A stretch of DNA of 64,000 nt from Epiperipatus broadwayi. Lineage: Eukaryota; Onychophora; Udeonychophora; Euonychophora; Peripatidae. Shown piece by piece: positions 24,096 to 36,461 of the stretch (its first letter is position 1; the number at the start of each line of letters is the position of its first letter). A program made the translations under genes and the position numbers. The notes beneath the pieces were generated by a model, which was given only the letters and a program-made list of their open reading frames with translations, was not told where the DNA came from and ran no database searches. The stretch covers positions 282,001 to 346,000 of the forward strand of contig JAQFVV010012977.1 of the NCBI GenBank assembly GCA_028023455.1, read 5' to 3'.

Positions 24096-24128
24096 TGAGA
24101 AGGTTTGAATATATATATATATATATGA
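24042..24128. repeat. Hairpin around a CA/TA dinucleotide microsatellite
   Basis: The arms ATATTCAAACCTTCTCAA (24041-24058) and TTGAGAAGGTTTGAATAT (24095-24112) are perfect inverted repeats. They enclose a (CA)n-(TA)n tract. A second (AT)n tract follows. Confidence 0.88.
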
Positions 24129-25045
24129 TGTGATGTGCTGTGGCTTCTCCTTAAACAGAGTCAGGAATCTCTCAGCAATTATATCTAGAGAAACATGTTA
24201 GCCACTTTATTTTCCATTCCCCACTCTAAGTTTTCCCATATTCTGCTCCATCCCATTTCCACAACATAATATTTGTCAACTCTATGGCCTTTATACCTAA
24301 ATCCCCCTTATTTTTCCCAAACCCAGCATAAAAACCAATAATCCACTTTCTGAATAATCACTTTTTTTATATTTATTCTTCCATAACTTCATTATTTGTA
24401 CCCTTTCTGCTTTCAAGCATTTACATCCAATTAACAGATGCCTAATATTTTCTATTCCTTCTTTACACAATTTACAGAGTAAATCACCCATATTTTTCCA
24501 TTTACATGTATATTCTCTTGTTGCTAAAGATCCCTTTCAAGCCTTAAACAATAAACTACTTTCCTTACTATTATCATATATTAACTCGCACCTAATATTC
24601 TGTTTACTTCTATATATATTTAATTTTTTTTTACTCTCCATACTAGTTCTCCATCTCTGTAACTCCCTAGTCTTTATTAATAAATCTATTTTTATCCCAT
24701 TCCTTACCACTATAACACTCAATAATCCTCCTAACACAATCATCCCATCTTTTGTACAAATATGCTGATATAAATTCTTTATCCCAATCTTTTGCATACT
24801 GCATTACCTTTCTCACCCATCTTGTTGCCTGCCCTTTACTTTGTAACCCAATTAAATACTATTTTGGCTATTCTTTTATTATCCATAAACTGCAATCAAC
24901 CAAACACTTTTATTTTACTTTTTGCATCTCTCATATAAAAACTTGACCATTCCCTTTCTCCTTGAATTGCCTCCGTTGCTGTCCATACATCTGCATCCAA
25001 TGCATGTCTTCCTACTTCCCTTTAACACAATTATACCATTACTCC
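24126..25045 (-). mobile_element. LINE-C copy 1, 3' end only
   Basis: The 3' part of a non-LTR retrotransposon. The 3' tail (24126-24290) has the TCAGGAATCTCTCAGC block and a TGTGATG-type repeat. The coding part follows at 24297-24800 and continues, in shifted frames, to about 25045. The copy at 35346-36390 is homologous throughout. The missing reverse transcriptase shows strong 5' truncation. The clade is not certain. Confidence 0.8.
24297..24797 (-). pseudogene. LINE-C C-terminal zinc-knuckle region
   Basis: Frame 24537-24797 gives KIGIKNLYQHICTK and LQRWRTSMESKKKLNIYRSK. Frame 24297-24491 gives a zinc-finger-like CKLCKEGIENIRHLL that continues to a further Cys (pattern C-x2-C-x8-H-x4-C). 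This cysteine/histidine cluster ends many LINE proteins and is thought to bind nucleic acid. The two frames join through a frameshift near 24500-24537. The second copy (35592-35897) matches these motifs closely, which confirms a shared protein. Confidence 0.75.
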
Positions 25046-25454
25046 ATCTAGCGTGATAATTACATATTAAATTAAATTGCATTACTTATATAAATATACA
25101 TATATACACATATATACATACAATTCTATAACCCAACAATAATAACTAAAATCTATACATAAATCATAATCAATACATATTATATGACTATTAAATAAAT
25201 TAAAACAAATCTTAAAACTGTTCTATACATACATTAAATAAATCTTAAAATTATAACAATCAATTATTCATAACTTCTTAACCCTAGACATATTTCCTAA
25301 ATATTATCAATGTAAATTACATAAATATAAAATTAAACAATAGAATTAATAAAACAAAATAATTTAACATACAGTAATAAAATTTTTAATAATTGTTTAC
25401 CCAATCCATATCTACACTATTAACTATATACAATCTTAAAGTCTTCAATTATTT

Positions 25455-25800
25455 TTCAATGACCATTTGCCACTTAGTTTACCAGGCCCTTTAACCAAAT
25501 TCACACATTTATCTATAATTCTCTTGAATACATATCGTTTCATAATATTTTCTTTTGTTGCAATCTTTAACATATTTTATAGTTTGTATATCTCTTACAC
25601 AATTCATTTTATGGCCAGTGTCTAAATAATGAATATATGGTCCTGAATTCACATCCTTCATATCAATGGCTCTATTATGTTCCTTCCCTCTTTCTTTGCT
25701 GTTTTGCAGTCTGACCTATATATATCCTATTACAACTTCTACAAATAATTATATATATCACTCCTATCCTATCTTCATTGTTATTCTTCTTCTTCATGTT
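25455..25800 (-). pseudogene. PLE2 GIY-YIG endonuclease
   Basis: The minus strand from about 25800 reads GVIYIIICRSCNRIYIGQTA, a clear GIY-YIG core: GVIY, the Cys pair, then YIGQT. It continues KEHNRAID after a frameshift, then GPYIHYLDTGHKMN and RKYYETICIQ. The last segment, RIIDKCVNLVKGPGKLSG, is in another frame and ends with a stop near 25455. The catalytic Glu region appears as YYET. Two frameshifts make it inactive. Confidence 0.85.
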
Positions 25801-26136
25801 TCATATCCATTTCTCTAATGACACACTGTTTCTCCATGCAATTTTAATATTTTTTGGCAATTCCTCCTTCCTTAAAACATTATAAGTGTCTCTATAATAA
25901 GGTATAGATACCAACTTACTATTTATACTTCTATCTTTATTTTTAGTTTTATTCCTCTTTCCTAATCCACAATTTCTTCTTTTACAGTTATCACTATTAA
26001 AAATTCTTCTAATAACACCCCTATTATACCTCATTTTTATATAATCATTTCCTCTTTTCCTCTTTTGCTCAATAGCTTCTTCTTCATTTAGTGTCAGTTT
26101 ATCATTTCTAACCTTAAATCCTTTTAAAATTGCCAT
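25801..26136 (-). pseudogene. PLE2 RT-to-endonuclease linker
   Basis: This 111-codon frame, rich in Lys/Arg, ends with LPKNIKIAWRNSVSLEKWI. PLEs have a basic linker of this kind, often with a nuclear-targeting role, ending shortly before the endonuclease. CKRRNCGLGKRNKTKNK is a strongly basic stretch. Confidence 0.65.
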
Positions 26137-26320
26137 TTTCTGAAACCAAGGTTGATATTACCCAGGGTCAATTATACTTCTTATTTCTATATCCTTAATA
26201 TAATGCTTTATATCTATTTCATTTTTCTTATTTATTCTTAAACAAATATCTAAATATTTTAAATCTTTACCTCTTTTTTCTATTGTAAACCTAATACCAT
26301 ATAAATTACTATTTAACTCG

Positions 26321-26557
26321 TTAAAGATTTTTTATTACACTCCTGTTATTTCCAATAATGATTATATCATCTACATATCTATTATATTCAAAAATCCTTT
26401 TATTCTTAATGCATTTATCTACTAACCTCCTTTCTAAATTGTCTATAAACATTGATGAAAACAATCCACTGATTGAACACCCCATGACCCAACCTTTTGT
26501 TATATTCCAAAACATATCATTATATTTAAAATATAAACAATTACTTATCAAAAGCAA
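26321..26557 (-). pseudogene. PLE2 reverse transcriptase palm
   Basis: This 78-codon frame holds KGWVMGCSISGLFSSMFIDN, the PLE motif preceding the active site, then YNRYVDDIIIIGN with YVDD at about 26366-26377. Catalytic aspartates are intact. The preceding FD motif lies in a shifted, damaged stretch (26558-26750). Confidence 0.85.
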
Positions 26558-26753
26558 AGTTTTTTTTTATAGAATATAACCATTCTTTAGATAATACTTA
26601 ATTGTCTTCTAATTTACTCATAACCAAATCAATACTTTCCCCTCTCAGGACACTTTGGTACATCTTTTCAATATTCAATGAAGCCATTAAACTATTTCTG
26701 TTTAATTTAATATTATTTATTTTTGTAACAATTTCTTCTGAATTTTTAATACT

Positions 26754-27131
26754 CTATCCATCACATCCAGTTATCTCTACAACCTTTTTATATATAAATT
26801 TACTTGACTTGCCAAGAATATGATTATCAAAATTTACAATCACTCTTACAGGCATATCTTTTTTGTGCATCATTATTTTTCCAAATCCATATGAATGTAT
26901 AAAAGCTGTTGGGTATAACCATCTATATTCCTTCTTGCTAACTAACTCTTTCTCTTTCACGTAGTTCAACAACAATCTATATCTTATCTTTATTTTATTT
27001 CCAGGATCTTTACATAACTGTTCATATCCTTGCCTTATTATATTCTCATTCATCTTATTTCTATATTCATTCTCCTTCAAAATTACAAAACTATTATTTT
27101 TATCTTCGGTTGTCACTACCAAATCTTCCAT
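26754..27131 (-). pseudogene. PLE2 reverse transcriptase fingers
   Basis: A 125-codon open frame. TTEDKNNSFVILKENEY resembles the DKG-containing start of PLE reverse transcriptases. FGKIMMHKKDMPVRVIVNF corresponds to the KTHK...PRPIVS block that places template and primer. The frame ends GCDG; homology goes on in another frame toward the palm. Confidence 0.78.
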
Positions 27132-27199
27132 CCTTTTTAAATAATTTATTGTTAAGAATTCTGTCTCTCACATCACTTCAATTTCTCAAAATAATTTAT

Positions 27200-29150
27200 T
27201 ATAAATAGGGAAAGTATTCATATTCAACTTACCAACAATGAAAGAATAAACAATCCTAAAGGATTGTGTTGTAACTCAAATGGAACACTATGTACAAAAT
27301 GTGAAAAAAAATCGCTTTAATAGTAATTGGTTTAAAATTGATTACAAAATTTTATATTCATTAAGACAGTAATTTATAAAAGCAAATTTTATATTACCAA
27401 TGTAAATGGAAATTAAGATTTTATACTATACCCCCCCCCCTCATTTTATTAATTGTAAATGCCCCGAATTTTTCAATATTTTTCTTCTTCAATGCATGAA
27501 AGCCTTTTTTAAAAAAAATTAACATCTTCTATTATGCATGACTTGAAGTTTACTAAACTGATTTGATTGTAATTCAAAACATAGCCCATCAACACTGTTG
27601 CACTGGAGACCATGAAATATTACCTTTTCATTGTAACAAAATCCATGTGTAAAATTTTAAAAATATCCGTTTTGTAGAAGTAGGTTAAAAATCACAAGAT
27701 TTGACTTAAACAAACAAATAGAATTGACATGTCAAATAAAAGCATTTAATAATAATATAAACCACACTTTATAGAAACAAGGATGACAAAATAATGAAAT
27801 ATAATATATACTGTTTTAAGTTACTATTCATGCTTCAAAAAATAACAGTAGTCAAATGTAAGATTTTCAAAAAGTGATTCCATCAACCTCATGGTCCCCT
27901 CTTAACATTATAAAAAAAGATAAAACACTATGGTTTAAAGACACTAATCACATCCCAGCTGATCAAAAGTTGAATAAACTATTTTCTCCAACTGCTGTTA
28001 TAAATAATATTATGATGAAAACTACTATACATCATGAAACATTGAACATTAAGAATTAAAAATATAAATAGTACATACCTTTTGATCCAATTGACAAGTT
28101 GTCAAGCACATAAGAGAAAAAAAACAAAATAAAATAAAAATTAGAAATATAGAACAAAAGTAAAACATAAATAAAAATTAGAAAGTACATATTTCATTAC
28201 ATTCTTTGGTGGCAAGCTGTGATAAACGTCCATCAAAGAAGGTCAAATATTATCAAGTAATCTTAATTGTTTTTTTAATTATCTAAATAATTTGACTTAC
28301 TTTTAAATAATAACAAGCAAAAAAAGAAATTGGGGAGGGGGGGACTTTTTAATTTGTGAAATTTGCCAAACCTTTGATAGATGCACCTTAAAAAATTAAT
28401 ATATTTACATTTGTTATGATGATTTCATTAGATTTGAAAATTACGGTGTAGTAAATAGAAAAAGTTCACATTGTTTATTTATATATAATATTTAGTGAAT
28501 TAAATGTGATGTTGTTTAAAGCTTTATGCTCTTAGTTCAAAATGCTTGAGTCTAGCTTATTTATATATAAATTTAAGTGAGAAGAAGGTGGGTTCCATCT
28601 TTTTCTCATAAAATCTCTGACTTGTGTTTTGTATTGGAAGTTCCTTGTGCAGTCATTATTACTATCTGGTTGGCTGTCATTTAAGCATTTTTAAGGGGCA
28701 TCTGTCAAAGATTTTCAGCCTTTCACTTTATAAAAATGTTAGCTTTTTCTGCTTTCAATCATCATTTACACATTGATTGATTCAGTAGTTACTAGATGGC
28801 AATATTTCCAATTATCATGACTAACAATGTATTTATCGATAAGATACAGTAGTTATATTTGCCAATAACATTTATCAGTTATAAAAGCCACAAGATATTA
28901 TCATTTACTGACCATAGATTAAATCAAACTTTATTTACCCTTGTTAAAAAACCATCCTTATAATCTATTTTATTTTTTAAAACAAACTTTTATTGTGCTA
29001 AAAATTTTTTTTCATCTACATTTATGAAAAAGTTGGTTTGAATTCAATTAGCAACATGGAATAGGCTAGATCACAAATAATGCATTATTTACATACATAG
29101 GATTGACATAAAAACAAAATTAATAATAGTAAAAGAGAAAAAAAAGTTGT
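27200..29150. other. No recognisable feature
   Basis: AT-rich DNA with homopolymer runs (a C run near 27430 and a G run near 28338). The 61-codon frame at 27874-28059 has no known motif. Confidence 0.45.
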
Positions 29151-29159
29151 TTGGGAGGC

Positions 29160-29733
29160 CTGCAGTGTGGTGCATAGGACTAGCCCACCTTACCCTTCTC
29201 CATCCATTCTTAACAGCACTAATAAACAAATAATCAAAAAATTCAAATTCTGGTACCTAAAAACAAATTATCTTGATTCCATTATAAAAACTAATTTGGT
29301 GGCTCTACCTACTAGTCATTTTTTATCACAGAGAAGGTCATTTACTAACATTAATCCAGCCTGCTCTCTGTGTCATCAGTCTGAAGAAACAATTTTCTAA
29401 TCCAGTGTCCTGCTCTTCTATATATAGAAACATCATTGAGTCAACTACTAAATGTCATATTTCTCCTAGTGTTACTCTTATTGATAGTATAAAAAGAGGC
29501 TTTTTCTTTTAATTAGAATCACTATTTTCCTATGTATACCCTTTTGTTTATAAAATGCCATCTTTGCTTTAACACTACATCAAAGAAATTACAATCACTG
29601 TTTATTAATAAAATCTCAAAAATTAAAAACAGAGATCAGACACTTGCTTCACCAAACAACGTTAATGCTTCATGGAGTCTGGTTACTATCAACTATTATA
29701 ATCTATTACTTAGCAATATAGCCTGCTTTCATT

Positions 29734-29735
<2 letters not shown>
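29160..29735 (+). mobile_element. LINE-D copy 1, 3' end
   Basis: The 3' coding end of a non-LTR retrotransposon, homologous to 38712-39184. It is followed by a palindromic AT microsatellite (29736-29798). Only the C-terminal zinc-knuckle region and the last codons remain. Confidence 0.75.
29167..29720 (+). pseudogene. LINE-D C-terminal region, copy 1
   Basis: Frame 29167-29400 reads FWYLKTNYLDSIIKTNLVAL and INPACSLCHQSEETIF. A one-base slip near 29395 then moves it to a frame reading LIQCPAL, restoring the pattern C-x2-C-x8-H-x4-C with the His lost. Later, frame 29532-29720 ends KISKIKNRDQTLASPNNVNA, matching LKKIKKRDQLLASSKVFDDT in copy 2. The protein would belong to a LINE reverse transcriptase; the rest of the enzyme is absent. 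Confidence 0.7.
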
Positions 29736-29801
<66 letters not shown>

Positions 29802-29808
29802 AATGAAA
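29728..29808. repeat. Palindromic AT microsatellite
   Basis: (AT)n runs from 29736 to 29798 and is bounded by CATTTAAATAT and ATATTTAAATG, so the whole block is a perfect palindrome. Frames through it (poly Ile-Tyr) are artefacts. Confidence 0.9.
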
Positions 29809-29894
29809 TATATATATCAGTGATGAAGCATGACTTTTTTTAGGAACAGAAGCACACTTCCTTTTTTTTTTGTAATTTTTTATTTCACTTGTCA

Positions 29895-29971
29895 CAATAA
29901 TTTTTATGTAATAGTACCTAATATATATATATTAATAATTTTTATGTAATAGTACCTAATATATATATATT
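29895..29971 (+). repeat. Direct duplication of about 39 bp
   Basis: AATAATTTTTATGTAATAGT followed by ACCTAATATATATATATT occurs twice in a row. Confidence 0.85.
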
Positions 29972-30014
29972 ACACACATCTAGAAAAATCTAAAACTCTT
30001 ATCTGTAAATCAGA

Positions 30015-30475
30015 GAACATATTATCAATATATTTTTATCTTCCAAATCCTTTTAACATTTTTAAAAGTGTTTAACTGTAAATTAGATCTTATCACTGTT
30101 TGAACTTCTTATAATCAATGAGAATGTGAGAATAAATTAGTGAAGTTCATTCCTATTCTCTTATGTATATAAAAACAATTTGACTGTTAGTAAAAAAAAA
30201 TTGAAAGTTAACAGTAATTCCATTCAAAAAATAATGAATTTGCATTGCTGATTCAAATTAGATTGTGATTAGTTTAAATATAAATAATACATTATCAATA
30301 TATTTTATTTTCCAAATCCTTTTAATATTCTTAAATGTTTTAACTGTACATCTTAACATTGTTTGAACTTCTTATAATCAATGGGAATGAGTTAGTCGAG
30401 TTCATTCCCAATCCCTATGTATATAAAAACAATTCGACTGTGGGTAAAAAAAAATTGAAAGTGAATTTTTTACGC
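30015..30475 (+). repeat. Two-unit tandem repeat, period 270 bp
   Basis: Units start with ATTATCAATATATTTT at 30021 and 30291. Both contain CCAAATCCTTTTAA, GTTTGAACTTCTTATAATCA and TATATAAAAACAATTYGACTG. They are moderately diverged. Confidence 0.82.
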
Positions 30476-33280
30476 TGAATTTTAATTAAGGCTTTTGAAA
30501 GTTTTAATAAATTTTTTTATGAAAGAATTCATTCCATTCAATACAGGAATGCTTTGTCCCTGATATATATACTTGTAGGTAAAGATATCAAACCTACACT
30601 AAAAATAATTGATTAAAAACAGTTATAACAAACAATTTTTACTACTTATAATTTTCAAAACAAATATTTTTTAAAAAAACAATTCAATATGAATTAAAAT
30701 TAACAATCTATTCAAAACAAACTTTCAACGGTTATCTTAAAGAGAACAAACCAAAGAGCTGGTATCAAATTTTTATGTAAATTTATGCCATAATATAGGT
30801 ACAAATGACAACTATATGACCATGCATTTTTTATTTCTGTGTATGGTATTTATGATCTTTCACATGCTTCTTAGAAGTATCAGCATTGTTTACTTTTATT
30901 TGAATTTCATTTCATGCCATGTTTTTATAGAATACTATAATCAAGTAACCTCCAGTGAAGATACTATAGTGGCATTTTTGTGGCAGCATAATTTTCTGAA
31001 TGAAAGTGATTGTGAATAATCTTATGCCAGATTAATTTTTGGTTTTGCAAGAAAAAAAAACACCAAAGATGAATTTTTTGCCTACACTGCATTGCCTGAA
31101 TTGAGGTTATCAATTTCTTCACTCAGTCTGAATCAGTAATTCTGATCTGAACCTCAGAATAAACAGCAAACTGATTGTGACATTTTAAAGCTCATCTACT
31201 TCTTTATTATAGAGCTTACCTATACTGAGATCTCATCAAAAAAAATTACACCAAACTTTAAAAAATTATCTTGGACTAGTTCAGTTTTGTTACTAAGAGG
31301 TTTGCTCATATGCTATATTTGCAGAAGTGAGATAGAAAATGTTGCATACAGATGAAATATCCATCCAAATAAATGAAGCTTGATTTGCTGGTCATTGAAA
31401 GTTCAAATATGCAAGGAATCTACTAGGTGGTGAACCCTCTTCATGAAAAGTCAACACTATGCAAATCATTAAGCAGAAAACTGCAAAGCTACTGAGGAGA
31501 GCCATCAGCTCGAAACTGGTTTGGGAATAGAGGCAGTTTTAGATAGATTTTAAATGCTTTCTCTTACAGCATTTATACAATAAGCTTATTTAAAGCTATT
31601 AGCATGCTCTTTATATTACATTTGTAGTACAAGTTTAATAAATTAAGTCATGTGATGTATGACTTGATTTTCTTACGATGATTGGTCATGTATATTTTCC
31701 TGAAGTGAAGCTATGATTGATATTTCTATATATCACACTGAGACAATATACTCTACTTACCTTTAATTAAAGTGAATGCATACTTGATTGTCATCAGCAT
31801 GAGTGATTCTGACATTTAATTATAAATCCCATTATTATTATGTTAACTCATTGTTGAGAGACTATATATAGATTACTGAACATTTTTGAGATAAATCGAG
31901 TACAATTTATTTTTTTAAACAGGGACATTTCTAAAGCTTTTATAAATCCATTTGGAACATTTGACAACAGAATACCATCAAAACTTATTCTTAGCATGCC
32001 TCAAAGACCTTTATGCAGTTTTCCACCAAGTAATATTGTCTTGTATTTCTATATATATCATTTATTTTCATTCCATTCCATTATTTTCTTTTAAAACACC
32101 ATGTTAAAGTTTAAGACAAAATTATATATCAAATTTTCAAATGATGTGCATATTAGATTGTAATGTTTTTTTTATTTTATTACATAAAATTAAATCAATA
32201 TTTTATTTGTTTTAAAATATTAATTTTATTGATTAGCATCTGTACAGGTTTGGGGACACTACCTAATAAGTAATACCTATATCCTGTATATCGAACACTT
32301 ATGCAAACACTCGTTATAACTTAATATAAAGAAGCAGGTAATTTTTAAATGGACAGCATATTCATCAGCAGAAATTATAATGATATCAAGCATGATGTAT
32401 TAAGTTATTTTTATGTATTAAAAGTAATTTAAAGGCTTATTGATCCAGAATTCATAAAAAATTCAATTACTGGAAGTTATCTAGGTAGATGCTAGTCTAT
32501 GCACTTTGAACAATACAGACTTATATTCCACCATTTCATCCACCCAGAACATTTATGTGTGCATAAACAGAGAATTTTTCTATTTGATTTAGTACAAATA
32601 CAGCAAGACACTGAAATAAAAAAAAAGAGCTCGGTAACTTGAATAAAGATATTGTTTTTAAGCAAATGACTCTGATGTAGTAAGAAAATATCCATAATCA
32701 GCTATTATTATACCACTACATAATGAAAATCTATATGAATTTATTTTACATATTCCACCTTCTAGCTTCTTTTCTGTGCAGCATTACACATTATTTTTTA
32801 TTACCTTTTAAAATAAGAATCCCATGGAAGACATATTGGGGCAACAACAGAATTTAGAGTAGTTAAAATGTAGCTGCCTGATACGTTCATTCAATTATAA
32901 TGCAATAAACCATTGACACAAATTTAAACTAAAATATATTTTGGAATGATTTTAATTTTAATTGAAGTATCTAGATGTTATATATGAATGAAAAGCCAAT
33001 AATCACTCCACCTTTTTGAGAAGGTACTGTTGTCTGACTTCTATTGAAATCATAAAACAGAAATCAACTTTATACATAATTTGTTTATTTATTTTGAAAA
33101 ATTAATTTTAATTGTTTGTTAGTAATTATATAGTATATACATTCAGCTTTTATTTGAATATAGTTGTTTTTACAGTAAATTGGACAACTGAAAATTTTCT
33201 AAACGACAGCAGAAAATGCCTGCTGTCGAACAATAAATAACTACTGTCCAAATATGTTATTATTACATTTTCTTTCTTTT
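30476..33280. other. No confirmed feature
   Basis: AT-rich DNA. Frame 30816-31019 and frame 32492-32695 lack motifs. Near 31490-31535 a CGAAACTGGTTTGGGAAT block is weakly like FB1 but not enough to call. Confidence 0.4.
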
Positions 33281-33284
33281 TTCA

Positions 33285-33770
33285 CAAAGGCAAAACTCTC
33301 CATACAGTTGTGCCACTGGGTGCAAGCCTGAGTAATCATTGGATTATGGTGACTGTAGCTATTAATGAACCAAAGACACTAAAAATATGGATGCTGAACT
33401 GAGATCACATCTATATGTTTATATAAGCTAATGAATTTTAGCTTGAAAACATTGTAGTGTTTTCATTTTGGACTCAAAGCTTTATAGTTAGTTAAAAAAG
33501 TAAAAGGTGGCTGCTGGTGGGCTGCATTGGATCCTAAGATCTAGTTGCAGTGCTCTCAGATCCAAGGCTCCTCACTGATGAATGCCACAAGCTAGAAACT
33601 AGTCTGGAAATATTGAATGAGTAGGTACTAGATAGGGATTTTATGTACATACCTTCCTCTATCCATTTATTACTCTGGTTTGCACTGAATGGTACTACTG
33701 TATGGAGAGTTTTGCCTCTGTAAAAACAGCACGTGTAAACATAAATAATAGTGATCATGTGATGTTTGAT
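33285..33770. repeat. FB1 fold-back copy, right-arm dominated
   Basis: It begins AGGCAAAACTCTCCATACAG (33290), with a short left arm to about 33345. It then continues with a nearly full right arm from CACTAAAAATATGGATGC through GATCCTAAGATCTAG and GCTAGAAACTAGTCTGG to GTATGGAGAGTTTTGCCT (about 33700-33716). The right flank has the GTGATCATGTGATGTTTGAT motif. The left arm is partly deleted. Confidence 0.85.
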
Positions 33771-35345
33771 GTTTTTTTCTGTAATTGTAAGTTAAATTTT
33801 AATATTTCAGAGAATAATTTTTTACTTGTACCCTTATAAATCTGTTGGAGAATTTTTTCATTGAAATATATATATTTTTAGCCTGAAGGCTAAAATGAAG
33901 CATTTTGTTTTACTTATTTATTTCTTTTTACTTTATTTTTTTTATTTTTTTTCAATGATGATATATTATTTTAAGTATTATTTCATTATTTTGAAGATAT
34001 GCTTTTAATGAGTCTCTTTAAAAATTTAAAAATTTAATAGTAAATATGCTGTTTTTTTAAGAAAATTAAAAAGCATGGAAATTGTTTACTAAATTAGACA
34101 CAAGATGGTGTTCAAAAAAAGGTTAAGCCTTTTTAATATCTAATGAGCTCAGTATTATACAGATTGGATATCTACTGTCAGGCTTTTTAGTAATTATATG
34201 GACTAGTTTTAATTCAATCTTTTAATTTTTTCCATAATGTCAGTGATTATTCTTGTTCTCTGATTTAAATATATTAAATTTATTAAGCGCTACAGATGAT
34301 CTAATAATGTTTTATAAATTGATTTTGGTTTCTGCCTACTAATCCTAATATAATAAAAAATAGTCGAAACGTTTCATATATTTTTCATGATTATAGTCAT
34401 AAAAAATCAAATTTTAAAAAGAAGAAGTTAGTTTGTTTTATTTCTATATAATCCTAATATATAGATTTTCATTTTTAGCTGTTTAGTCTGAAGTCTGTAT
34501 ATGCTTTTATTGCAAATCTTATTGCGTAAAGAGTTATTTTCAGAAAACAACACCATATTTCATTTTAATATTCCTTCTTTTTTCTATTCTTGCATTACCT
34601 AATTGCAAGTAATGATTACTCTATCAGTAGTATAACTTAATCTCTATATCCAGAACTAGTTTTTGGCTTTAATCTTAATCAAAAGAATCAAAAAGTAACC
34701 TCTCACTAATGTTATTTCATCTGATTTTAATTCTATGATTAATTACAAAATATATATCAGAAATTTTTGTTTAGCTAAACAAAAAGGAATCTTGGTTATG
34801 TAAGTAACTGATTTAACTATAAATGTCTCCACAATTGAAATATGATTCAAGCTATATAAACAGATTTAAATAGACTACATCCCAACTTTTATCCCACCTC
34901 ATCAGCTTGAAACACATGATTAAAGACATCCCAAAAAGATAAATAATGTCCATGATGCATTTCTGACTGAACAAGCACTCTTTGATGATTCCTAATCATA
35001 ATCCCTCGTACACATCTTTATCATTTATCCATTAATTATCAACACCAAATTACTGAAGAATGCTAGACTATCCATATCCCAGCTTGGAAGTCAATTGTCT
35101 TTTCAGGTATGTTTATTCGTATGTTTTCAGCAAATGAGATGCAACTGAAGTTTTAAAACATATTTACGATATTATTAATTAAGGAAAAGATAGATTGAGT
35201 TGGGATTAATAATATACAGTTATGTTTAATAAAAAATAACATATATTAATCTTCACTTAAATTTAAAGATTATATTTGGGTAAGAATGATATGGTAACCA
35301 TTAGCCTTATAAATAACTAATAGTAATTTAATAATAAGAGTAAGC
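33771..35345. other. No recognisable feature
   Basis: AT-rich DNA without coding or repeat signals that I could support. Confidence 0.45.
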
Positions 35346-35591
35346 AATGTGATGCACTGTAGCTTCTCCTTTTTCAGAATCAGGAATCTCTCAGCCACTA
35401 TGCCCAGAAAAGCCTGTTAGCCACTTTACCTTCTCTTTCCATTCACCACCCTGTTTTTCCCATATTCTTCTCTACCCTGTTCCATCCCATTTTCACAACA
35501 TAATCTTAGTCAACTCCATGACCTTTACATCTAAATCCCACTTATCTTTTCCCAAATCAGCATAAAAATTAAGAATCCACTTTTTGTATAA

Positions 35592-35897
35592 TCATCTTTG
35601 TTTATATTTATTCTTCCACAACTTCATTATTTGTACCCTTTCTGCTTGCAGGCACTTACATTCAACTAACAGAGGCCAACTATTTTCTATACCTTCTCTA
35701 CATAACTTGCAGACTAAATCACCCTCATTTTTCCCTTGATGTCTAGAGTCCCTTGTTGCTAAAAATCCTGATTGAGCCTTATACAGTAAATTACTTTCCT
35801 CATTATTATCATACATTAATGCACACTCAATACTCTGTTTACTCCAATATATATTTAAACTCTTTTTACTTTCCATACTAGTTCTCCATCTCTCCAA
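35592..35897 (-). pseudogene. LINE-C zinc-knuckle region, copy 2
   Basis: The frame reads MERWRTSMESKKSLNIYWSK, LATRDSRHQGKNEGDLVCKL and CKLCREGIENSWPLLVEC. The His of the C-x2-C-x8-H-x4-C pattern, present in copy 1, is Pro here. This copy is open where copy 1 is shifted, so together they show that one ORF spans the region. Confidence 0.75.
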
Positions 35898-36073
35898 CTC
35901 CCTATATTTTATTAATGTATCTGTTTTTCTATCCCTTTCATTGCCCCTATAATACCCAACAATTCTTCTAACACAATTATCACACCTTTGGTAGGTATAA
36001 GTATACTGACATAAATTTCTTTATCCAAATCTTCTGCATACCATACTACCTTTCTCACCCATCTTGTTGCCTG

Positions 36074-36379
36074 TCATTTACTCATAACCCAATTAAATAC
36101 TATTTTGGCTATCCTCTTATTATCCATAAAATACAATCTACTGAACATTTTCATTTTTCTTTTTGCATTTCTCATATAAAAACTTGACCATCCCATCTTT
36201 CCTTGAATTGCCTCCAATGTTGTCCACACATCTGAATGTAATACATGTCTTCCTACTTTTCTTTGTACTTTTTCTAACCTTTTACTAACACATAATGCAC
36301 CATTACCATAATTTAACCCTGATACTGCCACTCCCTTCCATACAATTCTAGCTACATTATATTTATTATATGGAAACAC
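36074..36379 (-). pseudogene. LINE-C thumb region
   Basis: The 101-codon frame reads VWKGVAVSGLNYGNGALCV, then KRLEKVQRKVGRHVL, then a GKMGWSSFYMRNAKRKMKMF block. The SGLNYGN stretch is the thumb motif that in many LINEs reads L.YG.E. This part follows the reverse transcriptase palm, which is absent. The equivalent in copy 1 (24840-25045) is present but in broken frames. Confidence 0.72.
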
Positions 36380-36461
36380 TGCTCATTTATCAATTCCTTT
36401 CTTTTCCTTGCTTCATTTATCTTTTTTCCCCCATTCATCCAAGCAATTTCTTTGATTACTT

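Larger units (their letters stand above)
25455..27190 (-). mobile_element. PLE2: second Penelope-like element
   Basis: On the minus strand the order is RT fingers (26754-27131), RT palm (26321-26557), linker (25801-26136) and GIY-YIG endonuclease (about 25455-25790). Motifs differ from PLE1, so it is a separate family. The copy is 5'-truncated: no N-terminal DKG region longer than a remnant is seen near 27131. Several frameshifts break it. It lies just upstream of LINE-C copy 1 in the same orientation. Confidence 0.85.
35346..36460 (-). mobile_element. LINE-C copy 2, 3' part
   Basis: Homologous to 24126-25045 but reaching further 5' (to about 36390-36460). There an FB1 copy begins (36462), so the LINE may be truncated or interrupted at that point. 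The 3' tail shows the TCAGGAATCTCTCAGC block at about 35380. Confidence 0.8.

Noticed and set aside
29532-29843. 103-codon frame ending in repeated Ile-Tyr
   Set aside because: Only its first part (to about 29720) matches LINE-D; the rest is translation of an AT microsatellite.
31490-31535. CGAAACTGGTTTGGGAAT block like FB1
   Set aside because: Too short and diverged to call a copy.
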